64,000 nucleotides of DNA from Dendrophyllia cribrosa. Lineage: Eukaryota; Cnidaria; Anthozoa; Scleractinia; Dendrophylliidae. A program made the position numbers and the translations under genes. Below the pieces are notes generated by a model. The model saw nothing but the letters and a program-made list of their open reading frames with translations. It was not told the DNA's origin and ran no database searches. The stretch's first letter is position 1; the number at the start of each line of letters is the position of its first letter. Shown piece by piece: positions 34,441-45,757 of the stretch. The stretch is taken from assembly GCA_024195265.1 (NCBI GenBank), contig JAJLRJ010000010.1:16550259-16614258 (forward strand), in the 5' to 3' direction.

Positions 34441-34635
34441 TTGGATTTTTATTTTTCAGCCGAAGCGGCTTTTTGTATTTACCGCCCACACTCGCCCAAA
34501 ATCGCCTCTGAAAACCCACGTTTTTCGCGAGCGAGGAAACTAAAATTAAAACCGTTTCTGGATAAACTATACCACCCTGTTAAAATATCGCCTTTTGAAA
34601 GTCATTTCGCCTTGTCAGATCAGAATCAAACCTGA
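34441..34635 (+). other. 64-codon open frame mirrored in both arms
   Basis: The two arms of the foldback encode nearly the same 64-residue frame, here on the plus strand and at 38657-38851 on the minus strand. No known domain. Arms of this identity would keep any frame open by chance, so coding status is doubtful. Confidence 0.2.
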
Positions 34636-35642
34636 GCCTGAATTTTTTATCGAATTTCCAAATTTATGTCCTTCGACGGCTAGGAACCACATGAAAATTT
34701 AGGTCAAATTCGTGGGCCAAAAAGTCAATCTGGTACATGGATTTAACCATCAAAACTATTTTTTAAGAACAAAGTATCATTTCATCTCACTTTTTATCCA
34801 AAAACTGGCTTGGGTAAATAAAACGAAAAATTTTGAGAGCGTCTTGAAAACAAGGCACTTAAGCTAATTACTTGACATTTTGACCTTTCATGCTGCGAGT
34901 GTTATCACAAACATTGATCCGGAAAATTTAACTTTGGGTTCATCTCCCGTGAAATAGTGGTCAGTGTGTCTTAAATATCTGAGAAATATCATTTATGGTA
35001 TTTATAAATCAACATCAAACCCAAACCGAGCATTTTTGTGGTCTAACACAGGTTTATTTTGAATTGCGAACTGTCCATTTGCTGGCGAGTTTGTACAATA
35101 CATGCGACAAAATACCCGTTTATAAATCAGCATCGACAAAAAACGTCAGGAAACCGGTACAATAGATCATTAACCAAATCAGTACAAGTATTTCTTACCT
35201 TAATCTAGCATATCTTGATAAGAAATAGTAACATTGTCGCCGGCTTTACGATAGCGTGCACGAAACGTTCACTGTTTCAAAACTGTTGCCATTAGTTACA
35301 TATTAACTGACAGCCACAGGAACCCCAAGTTTGTGCGTAACATAGTTCCAGGCTAGTATCAAAACCAAATAAAACATACTATTTTCTTTTTTAAGGTGAT
35401 TCCATTGAAAAAGAAGAAATATTTGGTACAGTTGGTAATTATGTCATTTTCCATTGTAAAAATGCAATAAAAAATGGGGTCACCGTACTCGTTTTTGCAC
35501 AACATGGATGGCCATTATGGTTGGGACCCATGAGGTTTTTTTGCGAGTCCTAATAATTAGAATCTAGGATTATAATTTCTATGTAAAAATCATTTCTTGC
35601 TTTAAAATATTACAGAAGTTCGCGAGAATAGACTTTCATCTT

Positions 35643-35819
35643 AAAGAAATAAAAAAAATGCGCCGAGTGCATTGTTGAGTTATATAAGCACGCGGGAATT
35701 TTTAAGAACACGAGAGAAGTGCAGAAAAGTGCTTCTCGCACTTCTCTAGTGTTCTTAAAAATTCCTAAGTGCTTATATAACTCAACAATGTGCGAGGAAC
35801 AATTTTTTTATTTCTTTTA
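35643..35819. mobile_element. Hairpin element with long stem
   Basis: Arms AGAAATAAAAAAAATGCGCC and inward through GTTGAGTTATATAAGCAC are mirrored on the right to about 35819, with a short loop around 35735. The outer halves are less well matched than the inner stem. Non-coding. Confidence 0.7.
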
Positions 35820-36927
35820 TAAAATAAAAACGGGTATAATGAACATTACGTCACACGCGTGCTTTATCGAGTTACAACGAACTCGATATATTAGTTTAAC
35901 AGGAATCAAAATCATGAAATAAATTAACCCTCGGACGTACAAGGTTTTTCTCCGATATTTTAAAGACCATTTAACATTAGCATATGCTGTTTTCAATAGC
36001 TGTTCATTTATCCTTGAGACACATTTTGGTAAAGTTTGGCGACAACCGGTTGCTATGGTAACGAGATATGATGTCATAAGTAACATGAGGTCAACCCATT
36101 TTGGAATAAAAATGCGTGCTTTTCACCTTTTTTCAGCAAAAATATATAAAATGCTACCAAACGCATCAAATTGTTTAATTATATGTTATTTTGCAACTCT
36201 AGCGAACAATATTTGCAATTCCCGCATTTTTCCGATAAATTTGAATTTTTAGTAAAATCCAACATGGCGGCCATCTTGGCGGCCATCTTGGCGGCCATTT
36301 TGGATGACGTCACGGACCCCCAGCAGCGCCACAACCCATAATATTTACCTTATCTTGTAGAGCACATCGCTGGCTATTTATTAGATGTAAAATATTTCCG
36401 AAATATTGCAACATCGCAAAAATCCAAGGGGGGTCCCCCCCTTGTACCACGGTGGGGGTATACGTTTGCGTGTACGTCCGAGTTTTAAGGTGATTCCCTA
36501 GAAATAAAAGTTGACATAAGAATTTCTTAAACTTTCCCTGATTGTTTCCCACAATATAGTGATCCGAAATCTGCAATAAAAAATATAGGTCGCCAAGCTC
36601 GTTAAGGAGATATAATTGTTTCAAGTTACCCTTTAAATCCTTGCAACTGCATTTATCAAGCGCGCGTTTATTCCATCAGCTCACACTACGTTTCGCAGGG
36701 ACAGGAAGCACAGCTTTAAAGAAATTCTTGAAATAACAAAATAGATGTAATGCATTGACTAAAACGAACAATTTGATGTTTGTTTTATGGCACAGGCACA
36801 CGTCCTGAAAAGGTATTAACTGAAAATATTCGTCGGGTGTGTGATCTCGAGGATAGAATTTTGTGTCCACGAGCGATGGCCACGTATGCTTTTTTCGCGA
36901 TAACTTTTTTTCTGACATGATTTTTAA
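35820..36927. other. No supported gene; short GGCGGCCATC tandem
   Basis: AT-rich DNA. A three-copy tandem of GGCGGCCATCTTG-like words occurs at 36266-36301. No frame shows a domain. Confidence 0.4.
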
Positions 36928-37932
36928 CTGGCTCGTCGCTCTGCGACGAGACAGTTCTTAAAATACCCTCTTTTTTTCCCTGTCGGGTCACCTGCCCCGG
37001 GAATTGCTTTTGCTGCGGCCAACACCGTACCTAGTTTACTTCCGGTTTTCAGAAATGGGTAATCAGTGATGTCAGTGATTTTAGGATGTGATCTATTTCT
37101 GGTAAAAGGAAAGCGGGTTGAATTTTTCTAACCAAATCAATTGTCAAACAGTCGAGTTTAGATCGAATAAATCGTTGAATAAAACACGTCCCGGCGAGTC
37201 AGAGAACTGCCGAGTAAACAATTCTCAAGAATTACGTCATGGAGTCACGCTCAAATTCCACACATCTCGTATTTATGTCACGCTATGGTCGGCTGTTAAT
37301 TACTTGATCGATCATGTTGATATTGTTAATTTATTCCTATCAATGATTCTCCAAAATACCTGTATTTACATGTAAACAATCCTGATTCCTTGTAGTAGGT
37401 GGTTTCAAGCATTTTAAAGGGAAAAAATATACAAAGTTCTGAACTTGTGTTTTTTCTAACAGTACGGAGCCGATCAGAGAAAAAAATAACAGACCTGAAA
37501 TTGTAGCCAACTAAGGGATGGACCATTTTATTTTTATGGCGGGCAAGCGGCAGGGGGCAGCAATTTTTCTGATCATGAATTTTTTTTTTCTGTCTTGATG
37601 TTGTGCAAGAATTTTGTTTGGGGATCGTTGGATACCTTTTTTTCCTTTGGCTCGCTGTGCATGATTTTTTTTTTCTTTACTTTTCCAGTGCATGAATTTT
37701 TTTTGTGGTAATTACCCAACCCCCGCCCCTTAAAAATAAAATGGTCCGTCCCTAAGAAGTGCTTGAAGCGGCTTGAAGCGGGGTGTGAAATGTAAATGTT
37801 GATGTGGACTGGACTGTGCATATTAATAGATTCCAGATTGTATATTGTGGATTGCTAATATAAAACTCTAAAATGAAAACCGGGTGGAAACTGAGACCAA
37901 ACGAACCAGTTGCGAAGCCCAACGGGCTCCTT
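36928..37932. repeat. Repeat units 'Y' and 'X', copy 3
   Basis: 36930-37056 matches 586-705 and 37080-37932 matches 6540-7092 plus the start of the window. The poly-G/C element at 37513-37755 sits in it at the same place as in copy 1. Confidence 0.7.
37513..37755. mobile_element. Poly-G/C-type inverted-repeat element, second full copy
   Basis: Ends AAGGGATGGACCATTTTAT and the inverse TAAAATGGTCCGTCCCTAAG, as at 151-413. Here the homopolymers are short (CCCCCGCCCC near 37721), showing that run length varies between copies. Confidence 0.65.
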
Positions 37933-39840
37933 GTCCTTTTTAATTTTTGCAGCATGCGCAACCTTGGGATTCCTGTGGCTGTCAGTTAATATGTAACTTA
38001 TGGCAAGAGTTTTGGAACAGTGAACGTTTCGTGCACGCTATCGTAAAGCCGGCAACAATGTTACTATTTCTTATCAAGATATGCTAGATTAAGGTAAGAA
38101 AAACTTGTATAGATTTGGTTAATGATCCATTGTACCGGTTTCCTGACGTTTTTTGTCGATGCTGATTTATAAACGGGTATTTTGTCGCATGTATTGTACA
38201 AACTCGCCAGCAAATGGACAGTTCGCAATTCAAAATAAACCTGTGTTAGACCACAAAAATTCTCGGTTTGGGTTTGATGTCGATTTATAAATACCATAAA
38301 TGATATTTCTCAGATATTTAAGACACACTGACCACTATTTCACGGGAGATGGGACCCACAGTTAAATTTTCCGGATCAATGTTTGTGATAACTCTCGCAG
38401 CATGAAAGGTCAAAATGTCAAGTAATTAGCTTAAGTGCCTTGTTTTCAAGACGCTCTCAAAATTTTTCGTTTTATTTACCCAAGCCGTTTTTGGATAAAA
38501 AGTGAGATGAAATGATACTTTGTTCTTAAAAAATAGTTTTGATGGTTAAATCCATGTACCAGATTGACTTTTTGGCCCACGAATTTGACCTAAATTTTCA
38601 TGTGGTTCCTAGCCGTCGAAGGACATAAATTTGGAAAATCGATAAAAAATTCAGGCTCAGGTTTGATTTTGATCTGACAAAGCGAAATGACTTTCAAAAG
38701 GCAATATTTTAACAGGGTGGTACAGTTTTTCCAGACACGGTTTTAATTTTAGCTTGCTCGCTCGCGAAAAACGTGGGTTTTCAGCGACGATTTTGGGCGA
38801 GTGTGGACGGCAAATGCAAAAAGCCGCTTCGGCTAAAAAATAAAAATCCAAACAACCTAAAAGTTATATTTTTTAAACAAGCTAGTAAAGACCTTTATTG
38901 TGACGAAGTATGAGAAAATCGAATTTTTCTATCTTGCACAGGTATAGTTGATAGTTACAGCAAGTCGCTCTTAAAGTAACATAGCTTTCTGGTTGTATAA
39001 CTTATATTGTAAAATTCGATGTACCAGGACAAGATTTACGCCAGAGAAGTTTCCGCATTTTCAAGTGTTTACCAAAGTGCTGAAAGTAGGGATGTTCGGG
39101 CTTTCAAAAAGACATGTAAAAATGTATCTTCTTACAAATATTTTTACATCACTATGCTCTAAAAGGGTTGCTCTACTACTGTAACATCATTTTCATACAT
39201 AAACGTGTCTTTCTTCCCGAGTGATTTAAACATGCAGCAAATCTCGACAAATTAGTAACAGCAGCTGTGATCTGAACACGGCATTTTAGTTTTTGGCGGA
39301 TTTCTTAAAAACAAAAAGTATTTGAAAAGTTTGAATTTAATTTTCGTAAATAGGTCACCAAAGAGATTCTCCTGACCAAATAACCTGTGACTTATTAAAA
39401 AAATATGATAAATTTTACCATAATTTTTGAGTTGTTCATCCCTGGCTGCCCAAAATTGGCAGGATTCAAGTGAATAGTTTGTGATGTAAATATGTGATGT
39501 TGCCATGGCAACAAGGCTAGCCATAAACCAGCCTTTAAAATAGGTTTGAATCATTTGCAAAAAATCAGTCGATAGATTTTCTCGATCGTTTGCTTGCAAC
39601 TAGTTCAGACAAATTCTAACTTTTTTAGACTGGCTTATTATGCTCTGGGTTATTTAAGATTTCCTCGGTTGAAATCCATTTTTTTTTCAATAGCTCCCTT
39701 GGTTGTTTTCTGAAGTATGTTCCTGCCAAACTTCATAAAATTCTATCAAGTGGTTGTTTAGAAATTGACGCATTTTCGCAAAAAGCCACCAAAACACTCA
39801 GTCTCATTTTTTTGGTTAACTGCATATCCATTACATTTAA

Positions 39841-42800
39841 GACGTAGTCTCTCTTAGATCCTCATTGATTTTCGCTCCGGAAATAAATTTCGCTTATAAT
39901 TTTTCTGTTAACTTCTATTGGCAAGTAAGTCACAAATATGAAATTAGATCGGAGAAATTCTGCTTTATAAAAATTTTCTGCCGTAAACTTTCCGCGCCCC
40001 TACTGTCTTCGAAATTCAGTGACAAGATCGTGAATTTTGCCAAAACTACAGCTATTAGCTCTGTCAAAATAGTTCACTTGAAACCTTCAAATTCGCTAGC
40101 TATAAACAGTGACCCTTGATCTTAACAAACAGATGAATTTTAATCATAAACACCAATTAGTATAATAAAACTGAAGATACAAAGTTTATCCATCTTGAGC
40201 ACTTATCGCAACATGCAATTTGAGCCAAATTCATGGGAAAAATCTCAAAAGTGGTTCGTACTCACAGGCTTTCCTGCACATCAAGGGAAAGTTCCATCTA
40301 TCAGCTACTAAACTTAGTTAAAACATTTGGCCGTCATACAGTTGTTGGTCCGCAAGTGATGACTGAACTTGTGCTACCCAGCTAAACACAGCCATATTTC
40401 CATCGGACATTTGGTGAACGAATGCCAGTAATAAAACACAAAATACGTTTCCTTCACCATATAGTTTATCCAGGCACGAAGATCAAAGTTTCTCAACCAA
40501 TATCATCTGAATGGAATCGCTGGATGAGTTTCAATAAAGCAATCATACAGCAAGACATTTATGTTATCGGCGATGGGAATTCGCAGTCCGCCATGTTTTC
40601 CTAAACCGCTGGCCAGTTTTTTGGTCGGCTCAACAACCATATGTTTAGGTTTTGCCGCAAGATCAGAACACTCGGCAACCATTTTTTCCTGTTTTTCTCT
40701 AAGTTGTATTTTCTGTCTTTCGACTTAAAAGGAAATTTCAAAATGGTTGTAGATTGATTTCAACAATTCCATTCAAAATTTCCATCGTTTATGTTGCGTC
40801 CCAAATTCTGTAACAAAGCCAAGATAGCTTCTCTGGTTGACCATTGCATTTGTAGGTCAAGAAACAACCAATATGGCTAGAATTTGCTCAATTGACGGTA
40901 AATTAGCACAATTTGTCCCGCATTTTGACGCAACATAAGCAAGTTATCATCCTTTATAGAAATTGGCAGATATTTTTGCTACGCCGCTGACCACATACAT
41001 CGCAACGGAGCATACCTACAATAAACAAACAATAACCAGGGCACACCGAGTAGGCCGATTGTTTGTTCATTTCATTGGAAGTGGGAAAATAACTTGCGGA
41101 GAATCACGAGGTAAAGAAGAAATGGTTCCTCTTATTCAGTGTATTTCCAATGTAACAAATCATTTTAAAAACTGACGGAATACGAATTGATACTAGCTAG
41201 GGCGGAAAAGTGCAATCTTGCATTGGACGACATGGAGAAGTTAACAATCTGTCCGGAGCACCGTCACAATCTAGGGCAATATTGGCGACCTCTGAAGACA
41301 GGTCAGTATCCTAATCACAAAGGAAGGAAAAATTCCTTGCGCTGTAAGAATCCCGTGAACTGGCAGATGGCACAAGAGATACACATGATGTTTATTACAC
41401 CTGTACAAGTTGGCTCGCGTAAGCATTTTTTTTTCAGTTGTGCAAAGTTTCCTGTTTTACATTTTCTAAAAGCGGCTTTTAAAACGTAAAGCGAAAAAAG
41501 CGAGAGAATTTTAAATAAAATCGGGCCGCACAAAACTGGTGTTAACCATCTTCTATTCCAACAAGAGATAAATGTTGGAAGGGGTCTGATTCTTTTGTTA
41601 GTAAAGTGTTTTGAAAAAACAACAAAGGAACGGAGGAAACAAAATGTAGTACACCTGTCACACAGGAAGGCTGCAACTTCAGCTTTGAAACTTTTGACTC
41701 CCTACAACGTCATCTTAATGGTGATCAACATGAAAACAAAACAAGCCAAGAATCGGTCTTTGATAAGTTACGACGAAAACCGTCCTAGGCCGAAATCAGA
41801 CATTTCCTCAATGGCCACTCCCAGTTCTTCCCTTCCAATGGGTTGGGCACTCCAAAAGCCAAGAAGAGGTGGAACAAGGTACTGTTCTAAAGTGAAGGAT
41901 TAATTGTAAGCAAGAGCAAGATTTGATGCTGGCGAAGAATCAGGATGTAAAGCTGATCCTCAGCAAGTTGCTATCGACATGAGAAATACCCGGACGGAAG
42001 ATAACAAACAATTGTTCTCGAGAGATCAGCGGCTGTCAAGAAACCAGGTCCAGTTCTACTTTTTTTTTCAAGACTATCAGTGCTAAAGAGAAAGCAAACT
42101 AACACGTCATCTGCCCGTCAAGAAACTATAGATGACTTGGAAGACGTGGTACGAGGTTTACGAAAAACTATCTGTCCAACATCCAATCTACTACGATGCG
42201 TATAATCTTTGTGACTTGCGTAAAAAAACAAGCTTGGTTCCTTACATGTAATATGGAAAAGTTGAAAACAACTGCCAGTCTGCAATCATTTTGAAATTTA
42301 CTTTAAGTCGAAAGACAGAAAAATACGTTCCTATTGAAAAACTGGAAAACATGAAAAAGTAAGCCGATAAAAAAACTGGCCAGCGGTTTAGGAAAACATG
42401 GCGGACTACGAATTCCCTGCGCCGACAACAGGAATATCTTGCTGTATGACTGCTTTAATGAAACTCATCCAGCGATTCCATTCAGATGATATTGGTTAAG
42501 AAACCTTGATCTTCGTGCCTGGATAAATTATACGGTGAAGAAAAACGTATTTCGTGTTTTTCTTTTATACTGGCATTCGTTCACCAAATGTCCGATGAAA
42601 ATATGGCTGTGTTTAGCTGAGTAGCACAAGTTCAGCACTCACTTTCGGACCAACAACTGGATGACGGCCAAATGTTTTAAAAGATTTTAGTAGCCGATAG
42701 ATGGAACTTTCCCTTGATGTGCAGGAAAGCCTGTGAGGACGAACCACTTTTGAGATTTTTTCCCCTGAATTTGGGTCAAATCGCATGTTGCGATAAGTGC

Positions 42801-43163
42801 CCAAAATGGATAAACTCTGTATCCGCAGTTTTATTATACTAATTAATGTTTATGATTACAATTCGTCTGATTATTAAGATAAAGAGTCACTGTTTACAGC
42901 TAGCGAATTTGAAGGTTTCAAGTGAACTATTTTGTCCAAAGCGAAAAGCTGTAGTTTTGGCAAAATTCACGATCTCGTCAGTGAGTTTCGAAGACAGTAG
43001 GGGGGCACGGAAAGTTTACGGCAGAAAATTTTTATAAAGCTGAATTTCTCCGATTTAATTTCATATTTGTGACTTACTTGCCAACAGAAGTTAACAGAAA
43101 AATTATAAGCAAAATCTATTTCCGGAGCGAAAATCAATATGAAGATCTTAGGGAGACTGCGTC
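39841..43163. mobile_element. TTAA-flanked foldback element with GACG ends (3.3 kb)
   Basis: The left end GACGTAGTCTCTCTTAGATC follows TTAA at 39837-39840; the right end mirrors it and is followed by TTAA at 43164-43167. Arms of about 0.9 kb (to about 40770, from about 42240) align as diverged inverted copies, including the TGGCCAGCGGTTTAGGAAAA block at 42380 and its complement at 40594. The unique centre has coding remnants. The TTAA target would fit a Kolobok- or piggyBac-type mechanism. Confidence 0.75.
41187..42120 (+). pseudogene. Degraded multi-copy gene of unknown function in the foldback centre
   Basis: Two conserved-looking blocks occur in order. The first (about 41187-41410) has LTICPEHRHNLGQYWRP followed by YPNHKGRK, a Cys/His-containing motif. 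The second (about 41840-42080) has GWALQKPRRG, then in another frame FDAGEESGCKADPQQVAIDM, then LFSRDQ and QVQFYF. I recall both blocks from uncharacterised multi-copy proteins in cnidarians, sponges and fish; the second resembles a short helical DNA-binding-like segment (K-A-D-P-x-x-V-A-x-x-M-R). Stops and frameshifts show it is dead. Whether it is a transposase, an accessory protein or a captured host gene is unknown. Confidence 0.45.
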
Positions 43164-43172
43164 TTAACTGCA

Positions 43173-43356
43173 ACGCCAGACAAAATGTTCGGGACACTGT
43201 GCCTCTCAGATACCCCCTCCCCCTTACCAAAGTTGAAAGAGCTAAAAGGTCTTGTTTTTTACGCAAAAATCGCCGGTTTTTTCAACTTTGAACAAGGGGG
43301 AGGGAGGTTGAGATATGTTTGATCAAGTGTCCCAAGGAATTATGACTTTGGTTGTG
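43173..43356. mobile_element. 184-bp hairpin MITE, copy 1
   Basis: Outer inverted matches GGGACACT/AGTGTCCC and inner arms ACCCCCTCCCCCTT/AAGGGGGAGGGAGGT and AAAGTTGAAA/TTTCAACTTT. Identical copies except for a few bases lie at 45271-45454 and 47369-47552. It starts 5 bp after the TTAA of the preceding foldback element. Confidence 0.85.
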
Positions 43357-43659
43357 TAGATACGATAACCCTGGAATGTTCTAGGGATGTTGTGATGTAA
43401 AGCATGAATAGATGTGTATATGTGTCACGGTGTTTCGTAGTTTATTTCGGAGTTTAGTGAGGTCCGTTTGGTTCAGAAAACATGTAAAAGGGTTGTTCAG
43501 TGTATTCTGGAACAACTGTCGTATGTTGTCAGTTAACTATATGTTATTTTAAGGTACAGTTGATTAATCAGCAAAAGAAGAGTGAAGTCTGATGAAAATG
43601 GTTTATACACGTTATACCGATAATCAGATACATGCTCGCGTGTATTATTTCAGGCATAT

Positions 43660-44345
43660 AAAAGGGATGTCAGTTCGCAAAACCGCGAAACTTTGTTAGG
43701 TTTTACGTGGAAGTGTGTGCAGAATTAGCAAAGAAACTCGAGAGGAAAAATCGGCCCCCAAAATCAAGACAGCAATCTCAAGGCGGGGAAGACCAAGAAA
43801 ACTGACGGACAAACAGGGATGTTTATTGCTCAGGTGTATGGCAAGACTGCATGATGAAGAAGGAAATTTCACTGCTAAACGTATCATGGAAAGTGCTGGA
43901 CTTTCCATGTATGATGTGTCGGTGCGTACAGTGACCAGATTTTTAAACGCCAATGCCTTTTTTTATCTACAAGCCAGGAAAAAGGCCTTTTGAAAAGACA
44001 AGACCTAAAAAAGAGACTCGCTTTCGCAAAATATTACAAAAGAAATTATCCGAAACACTTTTGGACAGACAATATCTCCTTTTATTGGGATGGAACATCG
44101 TTTGTGCACAAAACAAATCCATTCGAGCAAGACTGTGCTCCAAAGGGGAGAGTATGGCGAAAAAAAAATTGAGGGACTTCAAGTAGGATGCACTTCAAAG
44201 GGCCGCTAAGAGGGTACTGGCAGGCGAGTGGTGAAGTTGATGGTTGCTATCACATATGCAAAAGGAGTGATAGCGTGTGAGCCGTACGAGAGAATGTGTG
44301 GGGATTACTTTGCCGATTTTATAGACAGAAACGTTTTGCGTATAC
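43660..44345 (+). pseudogene. Tc1-like transposase remnant, unit 1
   Basis: Coding pieces: HIKGMSVRKTAKLC followed by a stop, then from 43715 an N-terminal helix-turn-helix region (RRGRPRKLTDKQ, LHDEEGNFTAKRIMESAGLS, VRTVTRFLNANAFFYLQARK). After a frame change near 43990 comes the start of the DDE catalytic domain (FWTDNISFYWDGTSFVHKTN, first catalytic Asp in YWDG). Another frame change near 44165 is followed by KLMVAITYAKGVIACEPYE and DYFADFIDRN before it ends. The second Asp and the third acidic residue are missing. It moved DNA once as a member of the Tc1/mariner superfamily; this copy is dead. Confidence 0.8.
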
Positions 44346-45270
44346 AGACGTGTACTAATTAACTTGTGTTCTTGTTTACTTTTATACTGTGGGTTTCCGA
44401 AACTTCTAACGTAACTCGAAAGTCAGTCATGCTCACCAGTCAGAAACCCGTTTCCTTCATCTAAAATCAGCAAATATTTGGTTAAACAACCCAACTATTT
44501 AGAAACTTGTAACAATATTAATCTCAGTGTCCACATGAACGCCCGCTTTTGTTTGGCTTTAGTGAACTTGAAATGCCCTCTAATGAAGGACTGCGGTCTT
44601 AGCGGCGTAATGTTCACGATTCACCATTTGCAAGGCTGATTTAAAGAAACGCGTAATGAGAATACGGCTACACTCTCTTTCTGACAATACTTTGGAACGT
44701 GTAGTTAGTGTTTATTTCAGTCCAGTAGGTATTTGTCGCGTTCTAGTCAAACACTAAGTGTTCGAAATGGTGAACCGTCCTGTTACAAATATGAAATCAA
44801 CTATTAAGTGAACTTTGTTTATTATTACACGATTCACCTTTTTATGGCCTTACTACACTAACACTTTTGCGGCTCTCGCTCTGTTCTAATGGAAATCACT
44901 ATCTGTGGATAATATAAAATCACAATAAAACAAATTTGCGCAGTCTAACATTGTTCACATTCAGTATTTCTGCTCTAAAATGGTGAACCAATATGGTGAA
45001 CCGATGCATTCCTGTTCCATAAACATGTCTACAAAACACATTAAAAGTAAACAAACTGTCAACATTCGTCCTCAATGTTTATTTAGCTACAATCGCCTAT
45101 TGCCTATTTCTGGTACTTTTGGCCCTAAGTCAGCGTGGAAATCACAAATTTGAACAAAATCTCTACCCTATTATCATGTATTATCGCCAAAACTTAACGA
45201 GTAACTTACAGAAAATCTCATGAGAGTAAGGTCGCTCGCGTGACATTCCTCGCACTATGGTTTATACACA

Positions 45271-45454
45271 ACGCCAGACAAAATGTTCGGGACACTGCGC
45301 CTCTCAGATACCCCCTCCCCCTTACCAAAGTTGAAAGAGCTAAAAGGTCTTTTTTTTTACGCAAAAATCGCCGGTTTTTTCAACTTTGAACAAGGGGGAG
45401 GGAGGTTGAGATATGTTTGATCAAGTGTCCCAAGGAATTATGACTTTGGTTGTG
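45271..45454. mobile_element. 184-bp hairpin MITE, copy 2
   Basis: Same as copy 1, exactly 2,098 bp later, at the junction of the two tandem units. Confidence 0.85.
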
Positions 45455-45757
45455 TAGATACGATAACCCTGGAATGTTCTAGGGATGTTGTGATGTAAAG
45501 CATGAATAGATGTGTATATGTGTCACGGTGTTTCGTAGTTTATTTCGGAGTTTAGTGAGGTCCGTTTGGTTCAGAAAACATGTAAAAGGGTTGTTCAGTG
45601 TATTCTGGAACAACTGTCGTATGTTGTCAGTTAACTATATGTTATTTTAAGGTACAGTTGATTAATCAGCAAAAGAAGAGTGAAGTCTGATGAAAATGGT
45701 TTATACACGTTATACCGATAATCAGATACATGCTCGCGTGTATTATTTCAGGCATAT

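Larger units (their letters stand above)
34322..38970. mobile_element. TTAA-flanked foldback element with GAGCGAC ends, nested (4.65 kb)
   Basis: Inserted into the right arm of the 28796-39383 element: the arm sequence stops at GATATGTTGCAGTA (34316) and resumes at AACATAGCTTTCTGG (38978). The ends GAGCGACTTGCTGTAACTA are inverted; TTAA lies at 34318-34321 and 38971-38974, with an outer TA as well. Arms of about 1.0 kb (to about 35345, from about 37950) are highly similar. The interior carries a 35.65-35.82 kb hairpin and the X/Y repeats at 36.9-37.9 kb. No transposase. Confidence 0.8.
28796..39383. mobile_element. TTAA/GAGCG foldback element with nested insertions
   Basis: The left arm is 28796 to about 30183 (TTAA at 28792-28795, then GAGCGGCTGTCTGTAAA). 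The matching right arm is recovered in pieces: about 32672-33383, 34049-34317 and 38977-39383, reading as the reverse complement in order. The pieces are separated by insertions at 33390-34042 and 34322-38970, and the centre contains 30543-31433. The right arm ends about 80 bp short of the left end, so its terminal repeat is lost. No transposase. Confidence 0.75.
43173..45270. repeat. 2,098-bp tandem unit 1
   Basis: Unit 1 of an almost exact head-to-tail duplication with 45271-47368. I saw only a few differences (for example CTGTGCC/CTGCGCC and a T-run change near 43256 against 45352, and TATTATCGCC/TATTATTGCC near 45185 against 47283). Each unit begins with the 184-bp hairpin element, and a third hairpin closes the array. 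Confidence 0.9.

Noticed and set aside
36310..36624. 104-codon minus-strand frame
   Set aside because: No motif; ends in low-complexity GGGGTCCCC-type sequence; expected by chance at this number of frames.
34318..38978. TA target duplication (Tc1/mariner type) for the inner foldback
   Set aside because: TA is also compatible, but TTAA directly outside GAGCG is shared with the sister elements, so TTAA is preferred; not excluded.
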